This document shows positions 48,586 through 59,463 of a stretch of 64,000 bases of DNA, piece after piece; within the stretch, counting starts at the first letter, position 1; every line of letters begins with the position of its first letter. Made by a program: the position numbers and the translations under genes. Origin of the DNA: Oxyruncus cristatus (lineage: Eukaryota; Chordata; Aves; Passeriformes; Cotingidae); the NCBI GenBank assembly GCA_013399855.1, contig VXAY01004719.1, positions 2,669,992 through 2,733,991 of the forward strand. The letters are read 5' to 3'. The notes beneath the pieces are model-generated. The model did no database searches. It saw only the letters and a list, made by a program, of their open reading frames with translations, and was not told the origin of the DNA.

Positions 48586-49207
48586 TACTCTCTTATACGG
48601 ATCCGAATCATGGGTCATCTACCGCCACCACCTGCGTCTCCTAGAACGCTTCCATCAACGCTGCCTCCGTACGATCCTTAACATCCACTGGTCAGATTAT
48701 GTGACCAATACTTCTGTTCTGGAACAAGCAGCAGTCACAAGTATTGAGGCCATGTTACTGAGAACACAGCTGCGTTGGGCAGGGCACGTCTCCAGGATGA
48801 AGGACCACCGCCTCCCTAAGATCCTGCTTTATGGTGAACTTGCCACCGGCTGCCGCAAGAGAGGAGCCCTGAAGAAAAGATACAAGGACTCCCTGAAACA
48901 ACATCTCAGCCTTGGCCATATTGACCACCATAACTGGTCTACTCTGGCCTCCAGTCGGGAGGCCTGGAGACACACCATCTACAACGCTGCTGATGCTTTT
49001 GAGAAAGCACGCAGGATCACCCTTGAGGAGAAAAGACAACGCAGAAAGAACCGTGCCTTGCAGAATATACCATCTAAGGAGTCTTTCTGCAGTGCCTTTT
49101 GCAACAGGACTTGCCTATCTCATACTGGCCTCTTTAGCCACCAACGCGCTTGCAACAAACGTGGGTAGAGCCCTTCCCAAATCTTCGTTTGCGAAGCCTA
49201 GCCATGA
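48586..49207 (+). mobile_element. RTE-like LINE fragment, 5'-truncated, with target-site duplication
   Basis: About 620 bp of the 3' end of a non-LTR retrotransposon distinct from CR1. It has an open C-terminal coding part, then a short 3' tail with a CTTCG/CGAAG hairpin at 49183-49196 ending gccatga. Direct repeats of 12 bp flank it. The R-W-A-G-H-V-S-R-M and L-Y-G-E-L motifs are typical of the post-RT region of RTE-type and related LINEs. The avian family AviRTE is a plausible identity, but I cannot confirm the clade without a search. Confidence 0.8.
48587..49168 (+). CDS. RTE-like LINE ORF, C-terminal fragment
   Basis: An open frame of about 193 codons reaching a TAG at 49166-49168. It reads L-L-Y-G-S-E-S-W near its start, then T-S-I-E-A-M-L-L-R-T-Q-L-R-W-A-G-H-V-S-R-M, L-P-K-I-L-L-Y-G-E-L and K-K-R-Y-K-D-S-L-K. 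A basic helix (E-E-K-R-Q-R-R-K-N-R) follows. The end, C-N-R-T-C-L-S-H-T-G-L-F-S-H-Q-R-A-C, resembles a C2H2/C2HC zinc finger. The reverse transcriptase and endonuclease domains are absent through 5' truncation. Reading from the GTG at 48701 would miss the upstream in-frame part. Confidence 0.8.
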   Translation, partial: TLLYGSESWVIYRHHLRLLERFHQRCLRTILNIHWSDYVTNTSVLEQAAVTSIEAMLLRTQLRWAGHVSRMKDHRLPKILLYGELATGCRKRGALKKRYKDSLKQHLSLGHIDHHNWSTLASSREAWRHTIYNAADAFEKARRITLEEKRQRRKNRALQNIPSKESFCSAFCNRTCLSHTGLFSHQRACNKRG

Positions 49208-49219
49208 ATTATTTAATTT
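49208..49219. repeat. Right target-site duplication of RTE-like insertion
   Basis: Exact copy of the 12-mer at 48574-48585, directly after the element's 3' end. Confidence 0.8.
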
Positions 49220-52200
49220 ACACATGAACTTAAAAATATTAACCAGTTAGAGTGGCCCCTGAATGTATCTTGTGACAGCTCAAGCTCTGTGATGGCAAAA
49301 CCCTAGATTTTTATCAAGTGCATCAAACAAAGCACACACAAGTGGACCTGCCAAGATTTCTTCCCTCTAAGACAAGAACCAAGTGTAAACCTAAACCTTT
49401 TCTCATCACCGTGAAAGAACATTAATTAAAAATCCTGGGGTTAAAACATCCTGCTAAATAGACAGGGGAAACAGGAAACCACATGAGCTGGGAGAGAAAG
49501 TGTGAAATTGGATCTCAGAAAACCTTACACATAAAGCCCCTTTCTTATTTTTTTGTCTTTCATTTCTTGCTGCCTCTCTAGCACAGCCAAGCCATGTGCA
49601 AGGTTGCAGCTGAGCAGTCTCTCCCCTTTCCTCTTGCCTTTTCACAGATAGGCCAGCTATTAGACAAGTTGTGATGCTCATCTTTTGGTCCAATTTGAGA
49701 AAGGGAAACTGTAAGGAGCATTTCTGCTAGATACAAAAGAAAGTAGAGGGAAGAGAAGAGTTCATGGGACAGCATTTTGTGTTAAGATGTACCTTCATGT
49801 TGAGGAAGATGTATTTCATTAATGCATTTCATCAAGGCTGTGTGTTTCTTTATACCTTCTTGATTGGTGCAGGTGAAAAGAAATACACATTCCCTGATAA
49901 AATACATTACTGAAAACAAGAAACAAGGCTACTAATGGGTTTTAGACAAGTTTCTGGAAACTCTAACTTTCCTCTGCAATCAACAGGGCTGGAGTTACCC
50001 AATAGCAAGCTCAGAAAAAAACCCACCAAGTTGCTTCTCTAAATTTTGTTCAACAGGGTTCAGGAATGTCAGAGGCACTTGCTACCGCGATGTTTCCTAC
50101 AAGATTATTTAAAGATGAAGTGCTGTGAGCAAGAGGCCCTAATCCTAAACTCAGCATGTAATATATGCTTTGGACCACTGACGGACATGATGAGGCTCCT
50201 CCAACCAAGCGCCAAACTTTACCTCTGTCTCTAAAGCACAGGGCAGATCCCTCCAGCATGCAGCAGCCCTAACTTAAAGTGGTACTTACCAGAGCATGCC
50301 AAAGTGCTTTGAGACAGCCAATGTATAGCTGCTAATGTGTAGTAACTACTGTTGTATTAGCAGTGCATTGTACCTGCTGTCAACAAAATAAATTATCTGG
50401 GATGCTATTTGGTGACGGAGAGCTGAGCTGCTCTGTTTGGCCCTTAAGAAAAACATGTATTTGTTTCACATCATACACACTACACATAAACAAACAGGAA
50501 GCTACTGCTCATAAATCAGTTTTCCAATAGCATAAAGCTACTAAACTATACACGGCCTTGAGAACCAGTCTGTGGAGACAGGTTGCCAAGATCAGAGCCT
50601 TAACTCTGCATGAGAGTCCATTTAAGTCACAGCTTGAAAGTGCAAAATATTTGCGGGTAAAAGTTCTTAGCACAACCCTGCTGCCAAGTCCCACAGGGGC
50701 GACACCCTCATGAACCACTCTGCTTCTCAGAGAGATGGAGAAAAAGCAGGGGACAGCACAACCATTCACTCAGTTTTAACCCAGATATTAAGCTAAAGGT
50801 CTCCTTGGATGTTTTAAACAGCGTTCAGAAACTCCTATTTTTGTTGCACAAGAAAGCTGACGTAACACCACATTTGTAAGACTTCGTGGAGTGCTGATGG
50901 AGTCATCAGCCCAGCCACACACTGAAACAGAGTTAAATCCCAGCCCACCTGCAAATTTTGCCATGGACCTCAGTGGCACCCATTCAGTCTCCAGCCATTA
51001 AGCCACACATTATGGATAATTAACCTAGAAATGGTGTGCAGCTGAGATAGCCACTGGCATCACCCTAGAATATTTGAACAAAACAACCCCACCAAACAAA
51101 CAACAAAGGCTCCAGACATCCTGCTACACAAGCACAGCTGACCTGACTTTGAGTATGGGGTGGAGAGGTAAGGCACTTCAGCTGTGCTGTGGATGTAGCA
51201 CAGTGGCAAAGAGCAGTGCAAGTTGAGAGTGTGTTCTGAGGGTGAATAAAGGGCAAATGTCTGGAGGTCAGCACTGTGAGACTCAAGCACCAACCTGAGA
51301 CTCCTCGTTATTTCCTTGGTTCTGCCCAGTAAGGTGACTGGAGCTTCCCACCCTGCCTGACACAGGGAACCAGCAGGCAGCAATGGCAGCAGTGAGGTAC
51401 ACCTCTCCTCCAACTTGTTCTGGCAACTGTTCTTCATACCACATAGTCCCCATGGGTTGATCCTGTGACATCTCATGTGGGCTCAGTGCCCAGGCTGTGG
51501 TCCCAGCACCTACCTGCATGGCCCAGCAGTGCCATTCCCTAAATCCGAGGGCAGAAGCAAGCTGCTGTGCTTGCACAATGTGAAGCAAAGCCTCAAACGC
51601 AGGTAACCCTGCTTACCTGTACTCTTTTAGAACATTTGCTGTAGCAAAGGACCATCATTAGGGGATAATTCAGCCTCCTTCTCCTTCCTGTGATGGCTAT
51701 GGAAGGAGCCAAGGGCAACATCCTAAATTCAGCATTTAATCTAAGTGTCTAAAACTGGTGAAATTGATCCTGACCTGATTTGATACACTAGCAGGATTTT
51801 TTTTTCCTTCATTGGAACCGTGAAGACTGAATATGTATCAGAATACTGGTTATTTTGAGACAAGGGCAATGCTTTCAATTAAACATACTAATCTGAAATA
51901 CATTATATGAACAGAACTGAAGGATGGTAATCAGTGTTACAGCCATGCGCTATGGATAAGGCAACACTCACTTCCAGGCTGAAGACCATTTAAGCATCCT
52001 CAGGTCTCCTAAAGAAGCCAGTGAGCTCTGATGCCTTGGGAGAATGGAGGCACAGACCTTTTTAAAAACCTGAACTGATAAACATTTTAGTTTTCAAAAT
52101 GTAGGTGTGAAAGAGCAGAAGTAATCAAAGCGCTCAGGTCCCTTTTTTATTGACAGGCCTATTTTAATCCCACAGGTCAACCTACAGCATTTAACTGACA

Positions 52201-55200
52201 CCTTTGAATCTGTAAGAAACAAAGGGACCTTGAAAAGATCTGGTTTACAAGACTAAGCTGATGAGATATAGCAGCCAGGATCATCTTACATTTTCGTGAA
52301 GTTATTTAGACAGCTCGAGCTGTTAGCCAGGCTGCAATGAAGTCAGTAATGTAGAAAGTAACATAAAGAACACAATTTTCTCCCATTGAGAATATGGAGT
52401 TCATGCTTTTAGTATGCAGACCTGGATTAAATTCAAGAGCTGCTGCAGTCATATTGGCTTTGCTTCCAAACATCACAATGTTGGAAGTTTCCTTCCAACA
52501 GTCTAGCAGATGTCATGTCTAACGCATGTAGGCAACTCCAGATAAACAAAGTCTCACATAAAATGGGCTCCAGTGTGGTGCAAATACCACCTGGATAGTC
52601 AGCTGGGTCCACCTGAGTCCAGCTCCAGAGTTCCTCTAGAGACCCATGCTGGGTATACTGACAAATACGTAACAGTAACAAGGAAGGGGAGGAGGCACCA
52701 GGACAACAGGCTGTGGGAACCAATAGATTTTGAGCCCTTCTCTATAAGCAAGTTCTGTCACTGCCAATGCAGCAGTCTTCCTCCCTCCCAAAAACTCACC
52801 TGTCTGTCAGTGCATCAATAGTGGCTATAGATGCATGTGCAGTCAGGGAAAAAACATGAATTCCTCCTTTGTCTCGTCGCTCTCCCTTACTAAGGTTACC
52901 AGGCATAATGTGTTACAACATATCAGCTGAGCCTGGGTGATGGCACCAAGGACACACAGAGTTAACAGCAAAGCCAAGATAAGATACAGTGACTCAAGCC
53001 TCAGTGATGGAGATTTAAACTAATCTAATTAACCTGGAATTTGCAGTAGGTAAGAAGCATACCTGCAAATAATTGTTGCACCTCACCTCGCACACCTTAA
53101 GCTGTGGCAATACATCTGCTTAGTCTAAGCTGCTCGTTTCCATTTCTGGGTGCGTAGCATTGGCACGACAGTGCTGAGCCTCTCTTCTGAATTCAAATTC
53201 AGCATCACAGCACAAGACTGAGGTCAAAACAAGGATTAAAATGTCAGCCAGGCCCATTAGGACAGTGCAGTCTCCAGCACTGTTCATGGGGATAGTGTTG
53301 CAGAAACTTTTTCCAGCAATGCATTTCTCAGGGCCATATGTAATCAGATGATGAACTGAAGTCATAAGCATATTCCAGTGAAATGACATCTACGTTAGTG
53401 CCTTCTGACACAGCAAGATGTTCAAAATTGAACATGAACTGGAGGGAATTCAGATAAACAGCTCTACAAAAGACACTCCAAGATTTTGCAGTTGATGATC
53501 TGCAGAACTGTTGTATAAGCAAGAAGTCTCCACCTGCTCATACACAAATGAGATTAAAAAAACCCCAAGCAGATGGTGACTTAATCCCCAACTGCATTCC
53601 CAACTGATGCTAGACAAAATGAGGAACACGCCTTGCTTTAAACCTTTGCTTGTAATGGAAAAATCTTCAAAACTGGCTGTCTGTAAGGACAAAGTACTGC
53701 CATTCCAAAGTACTGTACTAATTTGGTGATTTCATTCAATAAAGGGAGATATTCAAGTGTAAGTACTGATTACAGGCACAGGGTATTCAACAGGATCAAG
53801 CAACATGTGAACATGCAGAAATTAAGTGGAAAATGCATGCCCAATGCCTCAAACAATCCAACCTGAGCAACAGAGGTGCAAACAGCTGTCCATTTCACCC
53901 CTCCTCATGATCACTTGAAGTGACCTCCTCTGAAACTCGTGGTTCACTTAACACACACAAAGTTGGGGTACTCTGCCTTAAGGGTAGTATCATGCACCAC
54001 TCATCACCACTCCACTCTTCATGCTAACAACAAGCATTAAAATGCAGAAAACCAGCCAAAACCACTGTGGCTATTCAAGCAGCTTTAAAAACATGCCTTA
54101 TGCAAATGATGCTTCTTAAAAGAAAAGCATAAGCTTGTCTCTCCTGTCCTAGTTCCCATTCCCTTCACTCCTGCTGAAAGGCACAGCATGTCTACATTTA
54201 ACAGCAAGTCCTATGCCAGCCAGAGGAATTCCCTGTGTCGGCTTTGCACAGCAACACATCCCTTCACATCTGGGATGGGGGAGGAGGCCCAGGCTTCCCT
54301 CTCAGTTCCAAAGGCAGCAGAAAGAAATATTTGCTTCTGTGTGTTTATAGTATAGGAGCAGTGAATTTCCACTGTTAATAATAGGTTTCCTGCAATGCAG
54401 GAACCTGTGAGAAGAGTACAGAACAAGCAAAAGCACATCACTGTCTCAAAACCCCAATCATCCCACCTTCCTTCACAGATCTGATAATTAACCCACAGTG
54501 AACATGAAACTTTACCCTCCTAAATCAGTTTACTCCACTTCTATTATAAGGGACAATTTACCAATGGAATCTGCAATAGAAAATGCTGAAAGGAGTTTTT
54601 AGTCTTCAAAGACACACTCCACCACACACCCCTCCACTTGACATTGCCCTTCTGCCCAGAAGAAGGCAAAAACCCACACAGTTACATCAAGGTTATTTCA
54701 GACAGATTAAAATGTATCAAGTTCAGAATTTCTCTCTCACCAATGAATAAAATAGAAAAAAAAAAATCATATGGTGTTTAATAAACCCAGATGTTTTCCT
54801 CAAATTTTAGGAAATCTGAAAACCAGGGAGATGGATCTGCACCATTCTTACAGCATTCCCATTAGGAAATACACAGTAGGTCTTCTCCAACTTGCAGAAG
54901 GCAGGTCCAAATCTATCCTTGAAAGTCCCCTAAGCTGTGCCACAGGTACATACACACTCCAGACACACGCAAAGATAACAGACCAAGGGGGCACAATAAC
55001 TGAAACACTCATGCAACTGGTCATGAGACTACTTTGGTCAAAGTAAGAGCTGGAGTTCAAACAAGCCCAGCTCACATGGTTTGAGCAGGCTGGAAAGCAA
55101 CAGTATGCACAGCTCAGACAGCAGAGCCAGGCATAACGCCTGGAGCAGCTGGATGAGAGGTCACTATGACACCTCCGGTGCCTAATGCATATGGAAAGAA

Positions 55201-55734
55201 TCAGGTTCTTGTGAACATCCAGGTTAACCACCCCTCTTTCAGCATACCACTGATGTCCAGGAAGTCTTTCTAGAGTGCTTGACTGCTTTGGACCCAGGGG
55301 TCTGGTATCAGAAACACTCAGACACTTAACTATTTTCTTGGTGCTACAGGACCTTCATACCTTTAAACTGATGGGCCAAACATCTGACCTGCCAACTAGT
55401 CCTTCATGTCAAATGGCCTGCATTTTAAAGCTAGCTTTGACATAAGGTTTAAAATAGGTGTTATTGTCCAAATCTCTAATAACTCAGAGTTATTGATTTG
55501 TATTAAAGCAAATCTGAAATAAGTTTGACCAGTTTTATTATTTTCCCAATTGCATTAATTTTACATAGTACGAAATTCTCTTATTTAAGCAATCACATAA
55601 AACCAGCATAAGAAATTTTGCCAGACAGGAAATACACCTTTATCGAGATATTTTAAAGCATGTTGTTTTCAATAAGAGTTTAATTTGTACTTATGTTTCA
55701 GAGTTGTCATGTACATAGGAAGCTTCCAGACATC
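49220..55734. other. Intergenic, no gene seen
   Basis: No recognisable coding exon, RNA gene or mobile element. The + strand is rich in C and A relative to G and T in many lines. Open frames such as 51060-51476 (-) and 54848-55231 (-) have no domain I recognise. The last kilobase could belong to an extended RGCC 3' UTR. Confidence 0.65.
55534..55539 (-). terminator. RGCC: RGCC possible distal poly(A) signal
   Basis: TTTATT on the + strand, an AATAAA on the RGCC strand, about 560 nt beyond the stop codon. An alternative to the nearer signal. Confidence 0.35.
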
Positions 55735-56095
55735 CAGATTCCAGTTCAGAATTTATTTGCATATAAAAATATATTATAATGGAAAAAAGCATTAAAGTTC
55801 TCAACTATATAAAATTACAAATATATTTGCATAAAAGCAACTTTAAATTACAATTTAAACTATATTTTAAAGCAAAATACAGCTGTAACATTTAAGTTAT
55901 CTTATTCCATCTGCTGCAACATAAAAAAAACTTGTATTGCCACAGTTAAATACTTGTATAGTTTACAAAGGTTATGTGCAGAAGGTGAGTATCTTGGGGA
56001 GCAAAGTCACCAGACAAGGGCAGCAGTTCTCAGGGATTGATGTCACTTATTCTTCAGAGGACACCCACAGGCAAGCACAGTGCCAAAAATTGATT
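55735..56095 (-). other. RGCC: RGCC 3' untranslated region (end inferred)
   Basis: AT-rich sequence between the RGCC stop codon and the nearer poly(A) signal. On the - strand it holds ATTTA pentamers, near 55846 and 55945, that could act as AU-rich instability elements. That would suit a response gene, but the function is inferred. Confidence 0.65.
55752..55757 (-). terminator. RGCC: RGCC probable poly(A) signal
   Basis: AATAAA on the - strand about 340 nt after the stop codon, followed by a G/T-containing stretch (GGATGTCTGG). This would give a 3' UTR of a length plausible for this small gene. Confidence 0.6.
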
Positions 56096-56103
56096 TTACA
56101 TAC
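56096..56103 (-). CDS. RGCC: RGCC terminal exon, coding part (8 nt)
   Basis: The acceptor on the - strand is TTATTTTCAG. The exon begins GTATGTAA: GT completes the Ser codon, then ATG and TAA follow. It supplies only the final Met and the stop. The choice is supported because it restores the family's L-A-S-M ending exactly. Confidence 0.9.
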
Positions 56104-59100
56104 CTGAAAATAATGAAGAAAGATCATTACATTCTGTATCAAATAAGATTGCGTGCTGTTGAAATACCAGACACCCATCTACACCCAGGTTGCTAGACTG
56201 CCTGACAGGCCAAATTATGTCTTTTTTAAATTAACATGAAAGCTGAAACGCTAGTGTGCACAAATGCAAGGTGAGTACTGTTCTAACAAGGGCCTTAGGC
56301 TTGAAAAGGTATCCGTACAAAGTTCTGTGTAACCTCAAGCACATAAATACAACTCCTCAAAAATGTGATGATTTAAAATGTCAGATGGAAGTTGGACCTC
56401 CTACTCACTGTACAAATGAGACTCTGCTAAGATCACTAGAGATTTGCTTAGTTGGTATTAAAAAAAACCCCACACCAAAAAAAACCCACTAAAACACTAG
56501 AGCAGGTGGTAGTTTCTGCCCTCATGTTTGATGTGCCTTGCAAGGGAAAAATGAAATCTATACACTATAGGCAGCCCCTTAAGAGTTAGCTGAAACATGG
56601 CTGTGCACGATACAGCAATATAAATATTTACTGGTTTGGGGTTTCATTGTCCTACACAAGCCTTCAAAAACTCAGGTTGTTTGGTGTTTTTTTTGGTTTT
56701 TTTTGTTTTTTTTCAGAAGAGCAGTCAATTAAATCTCAGAGGGAAAGATGGAGCTACATGAACCATACATCCATGACGGAAGACAGGAAACTAGAAATAT
56801 TTTAAGTAAGAGAAGTGAAATCGGGATTAAGATACCAGTAAGACAGCAAGGAAGTAGGACACTCATAAGGGCAGGTGTCTTTAATTAAGTCCAGGGCAGG
56901 TGTCTTGAATTCAGTCCAGGTCTTTGAGAAATACAGGGAAGGGAAAATACCTTGAATACATGAATACATGAAACTCTCAGTTCATAGTTTGAGAGGGCTT
57001 TGTTTATGCTGCTATTTAGGTCTAGTCCTACAATTTGTTAGTCTGGGCTTTGTAGCTTAGTTGCACACAAAACAAACAAACACACCAAAACACAAACAAC
57101 ATATGTTTTATGTCAACAACAGCAGAGGAAGAAGCAAAATGACTAGGGAGAGTACATGGCTGGCAATAGGTGGCCAGGATTTTAGTTTGGGGTTTTTTTT
57201 TTTCCTTTAAAAATCATAATGAAGAATCCATTACTGTAACTGCAAGATACAATTTCTAGATAGTGAGAGAAAAAGTGATCTAAATTCCATTCCTGGTAAA
57301 GACAAGCACAAACAGGATTTTGATGTTTGGTGTAAGTCAATATCAATAGATACAGTCTTCTGGCTCCTGAATTCTTTCATAAAGCGAAGTCCAGAATAGA
57401 AAGGTTTTCCTCACCCGTGGTTACTCCTCCTGTTATTTAGCTTTATAATAAAGGAACGAATCCCCACTTTTTAGCTGAGTTTTGACTATTTAGGAAAGTG
57501 ATGTTTACTTGATCTGTACACTGAAAAGGAGTGGTGAATTGCAGCTGCCTCAGAGGTAGAGACAGGTTCATTGGGTTCAGCCTTTGTCACACAAGCTAAA
57601 CTGCATGCCTTGAACACTCAGGCAAAGATCAGAATTTAGTCTGTTTTACTTTCTTATCCACATAATGATCCATAGGACTAGCAAACTAAAAATCAAACTG
57701 CACCATATAAAGCATTTCTATTTTTCCCTTGGCCATTGGCTTTCATTACTTTCACAGTACCAACTGACACACAACCTACTAATAAAAATCTACTTACTTG
57801 CTAGTGTTCTGTCAAGGTCAGCAATGAAGTCCTCCAGTTCTTTTGTGTCTCCAAGTTTTGCTGCAAAATAGGAGCCAATACTGCTTAAACATGATATATT
57901 TCTCTGGCTAGAAGAAACACTGGAGCCACAAAATCCCCCAAATCATTGTCAGTGGTATCTAACATGCTGTGGATTATTGTCAGTTAAGTATCGCAGGGTT
58001 GCTGGAATGTCCAAATGCACTTAGGCAACAGGGGAGACTGAATTGAAACTCTAGCTTTTATAGTTTTCCACTGGACAGAAGCAACACAAAGAAATCCTTT
58101 GTTTAGTTCCCTTAAAAAGGATGAAGTGAAGAAAAAAGCTATATGTCAACTAATCCATGTCCTTGCTACTGTGAGCATCCTTCTTCACTTCATCTATTCA
58201 GATACTGTATGCATGGTGCTAATTAAAGCCCCAGCCAATTAACTCCCAGTCCGACTCAAACCTCAGCCTCCTAAAATCATGTCAGTATCACTGGTTTGCT
58301 GTGCTGTCAGATCCTTTGATCTCAGTCCATACACCATGAATTTGGAACCGAACATCCACCTAAGTTTTCACTCCTGAGAACGCCGCTGGTTCCATTCAAT
58401 CTAGTTTTACTGCGAGTGGCTTCCTTATCTTTCTAATCTTCATTTCTGTGGTCTATTCCAAGCCAGTTCCAACTCTATTTCTGTCTTGCTGTCTTCTCAA
58501 CAGGAAGAACATCTTGACCTTTAGTGTAATTCCTTGCCAAGTATTTCCTTTCAGTTTAACTGAACTCTTTTGCTACTTCGTATTAACTATTATTTCTCCC
58601 TAGTATCATGCTAATTGAAAAGAAAGCATTTAACCTGTTTTTGTGTGACTGGTCACTGTGGAAAAGACATGAAAGCATGAAAGGCTGTTGAACATTCATA
58701 TGAGAAGACTAGTTGTAATGAAAGCACCATGTAGTACATATGTATGAGTGTTCATTTATTGATATGTCTGCTCCAGAGCTGATCCAAGTTAACTGGAATG
58801 GAACATTGTCATGGGAAGTTAGAACAACTGCAAGACAGAAGCGACTTTGAAACACATAGCTTCAAAAGGAGGAAGGAATTACTAATACATGGCTTGTATC
58901 AGCAGTGCAAAGGTCTATATGGATCTGGGCAATTGTGTTAAATGGCAGCACGTGGCTTCAGAGGAGTCCCTCTACCCCTGCATTCAGCCGAAGTGTTTTT
59001 ATAGCAGGTGGGACACAAGCTACTTAGTTGCTTCAGTAAAGAAGTAACATAAGTTAATAATATAACTGTTCTGTCTTACAATTAATACTTATCAGGCAGA

Positions 59101-59463
59101 AACCGCACTTTTCTTTAGCTCAGTGTTTCAAAACCAACAAAGAGCTGCCAGGTCACCTGCAAAGAAGTGCAGATACAGCAACCTACTGCCACTTACAATC
59201 CAGACAATAATATTTGGATCTGTAGTGTGTTCAACAGTAATCCTTAGTTTTGTTATCATAAAAAGAGAAGTCCATGCAAGCATGAATCCTGGCTCACAGA
59301 AAGAAGCCCACATAGAGTTGAGGAAGAAAATGCCAACAGTTAAAAATAAGGATACCTTTACATGGAGTTACAGATGGAGATGGCAAGCTTGGAGTAGATG
59401 CAGTTGGAGAGTTGAGCTTTTCATCACTGAGACTGAAACTATTTCTGTAGAGTGAATCTGCAC
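56096..59463 (-). CDS. RGCC: RGCC C-terminal coding region, three exons (5'-incomplete)
   Basis: RGCC (RGC-32, response gene to complement) is a small protein, about 117 residues in human. It is reported to bind and activate CDK1 and to act in cell-cycle and TGF-beta responses, with nuclear and cytoplasmic locations. Three - strand exons (59463-59356, 57860-57798, 56103-56096) join in phase to 58 complete codons plus stop. The segment has a Ser-rich part ([17 protein letters not shown]), a V-T-P-C-K motif and the conserved end [21 protein letters not shown], here given residue by residue. T-P-C-K fits a minimal CDK site. The first exons, encoding the acidic N-terminus and the basic E-R-M-K-R-R region, are not in the window. 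Confidence 0.94.
56104..57797 (-). other. RGCC: Last RGCC intron, 1694 bp
   Basis: Runs from donor GTAAGT to acceptor TTTTCAG. It contains a 25-bp tandem duplication at 56868-56917 and homopolymer-rich tracts near 56458-56490, 56690-56716 and 57068-57100. No other gene is seen. Confidence 0.88.
56868..56917. repeat. 25-bp tandem duplication in RGCC intron
   Basis: Two adjacent 25-bp units at 56868-56892 and 56893-56917, each starting agggcaggtgtctt and ending agtcc. They differ at three positions in the middle, where one carries ttaattaa and the other tgaattca, both palindromes. Confidence 0.92.
57798..57860 (-). CDS. RGCC: RGCC penultimate exon
   Basis: A 63-nt exon between acceptor CTATTTTGCAG and donor A|GTAAGT. 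It completes an Ala codon and encodes [20 protein letters not shown] plus one base of Ser. This acidic helical C-terminus is the most conserved part of the protein. Reading through the donor gives Ser-Lys-stop, so the intron adds only one substituted residue if retained. Confidence 0.97.
57861..59355 (-). other. RGCC: RGCC intron, 1495 bp
   Basis: The donor on the - strand is GTATCC and the acceptor is TTTTGCAG. Contains nothing else I recognise. Confidence 0.85.
59356..59463 (-). CDS. RGCC: RGCC internal exon, Ser/Pro-rich with CDK-type site
   Basis: A 108-nt exon, acceptor TTTTTTACAG. It completes a Ser codon and reads [25 protein letters not shown], then [10 protein letters not shown], and ends on the first base of an Ala codon. 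It is rich in Ser-Pro and Thr-Pro. The T-P-C-K site aligns with the threonine reported as a CDK1 target in human RGCC, where the residue after Pro is Gln. Confidence 0.96.
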
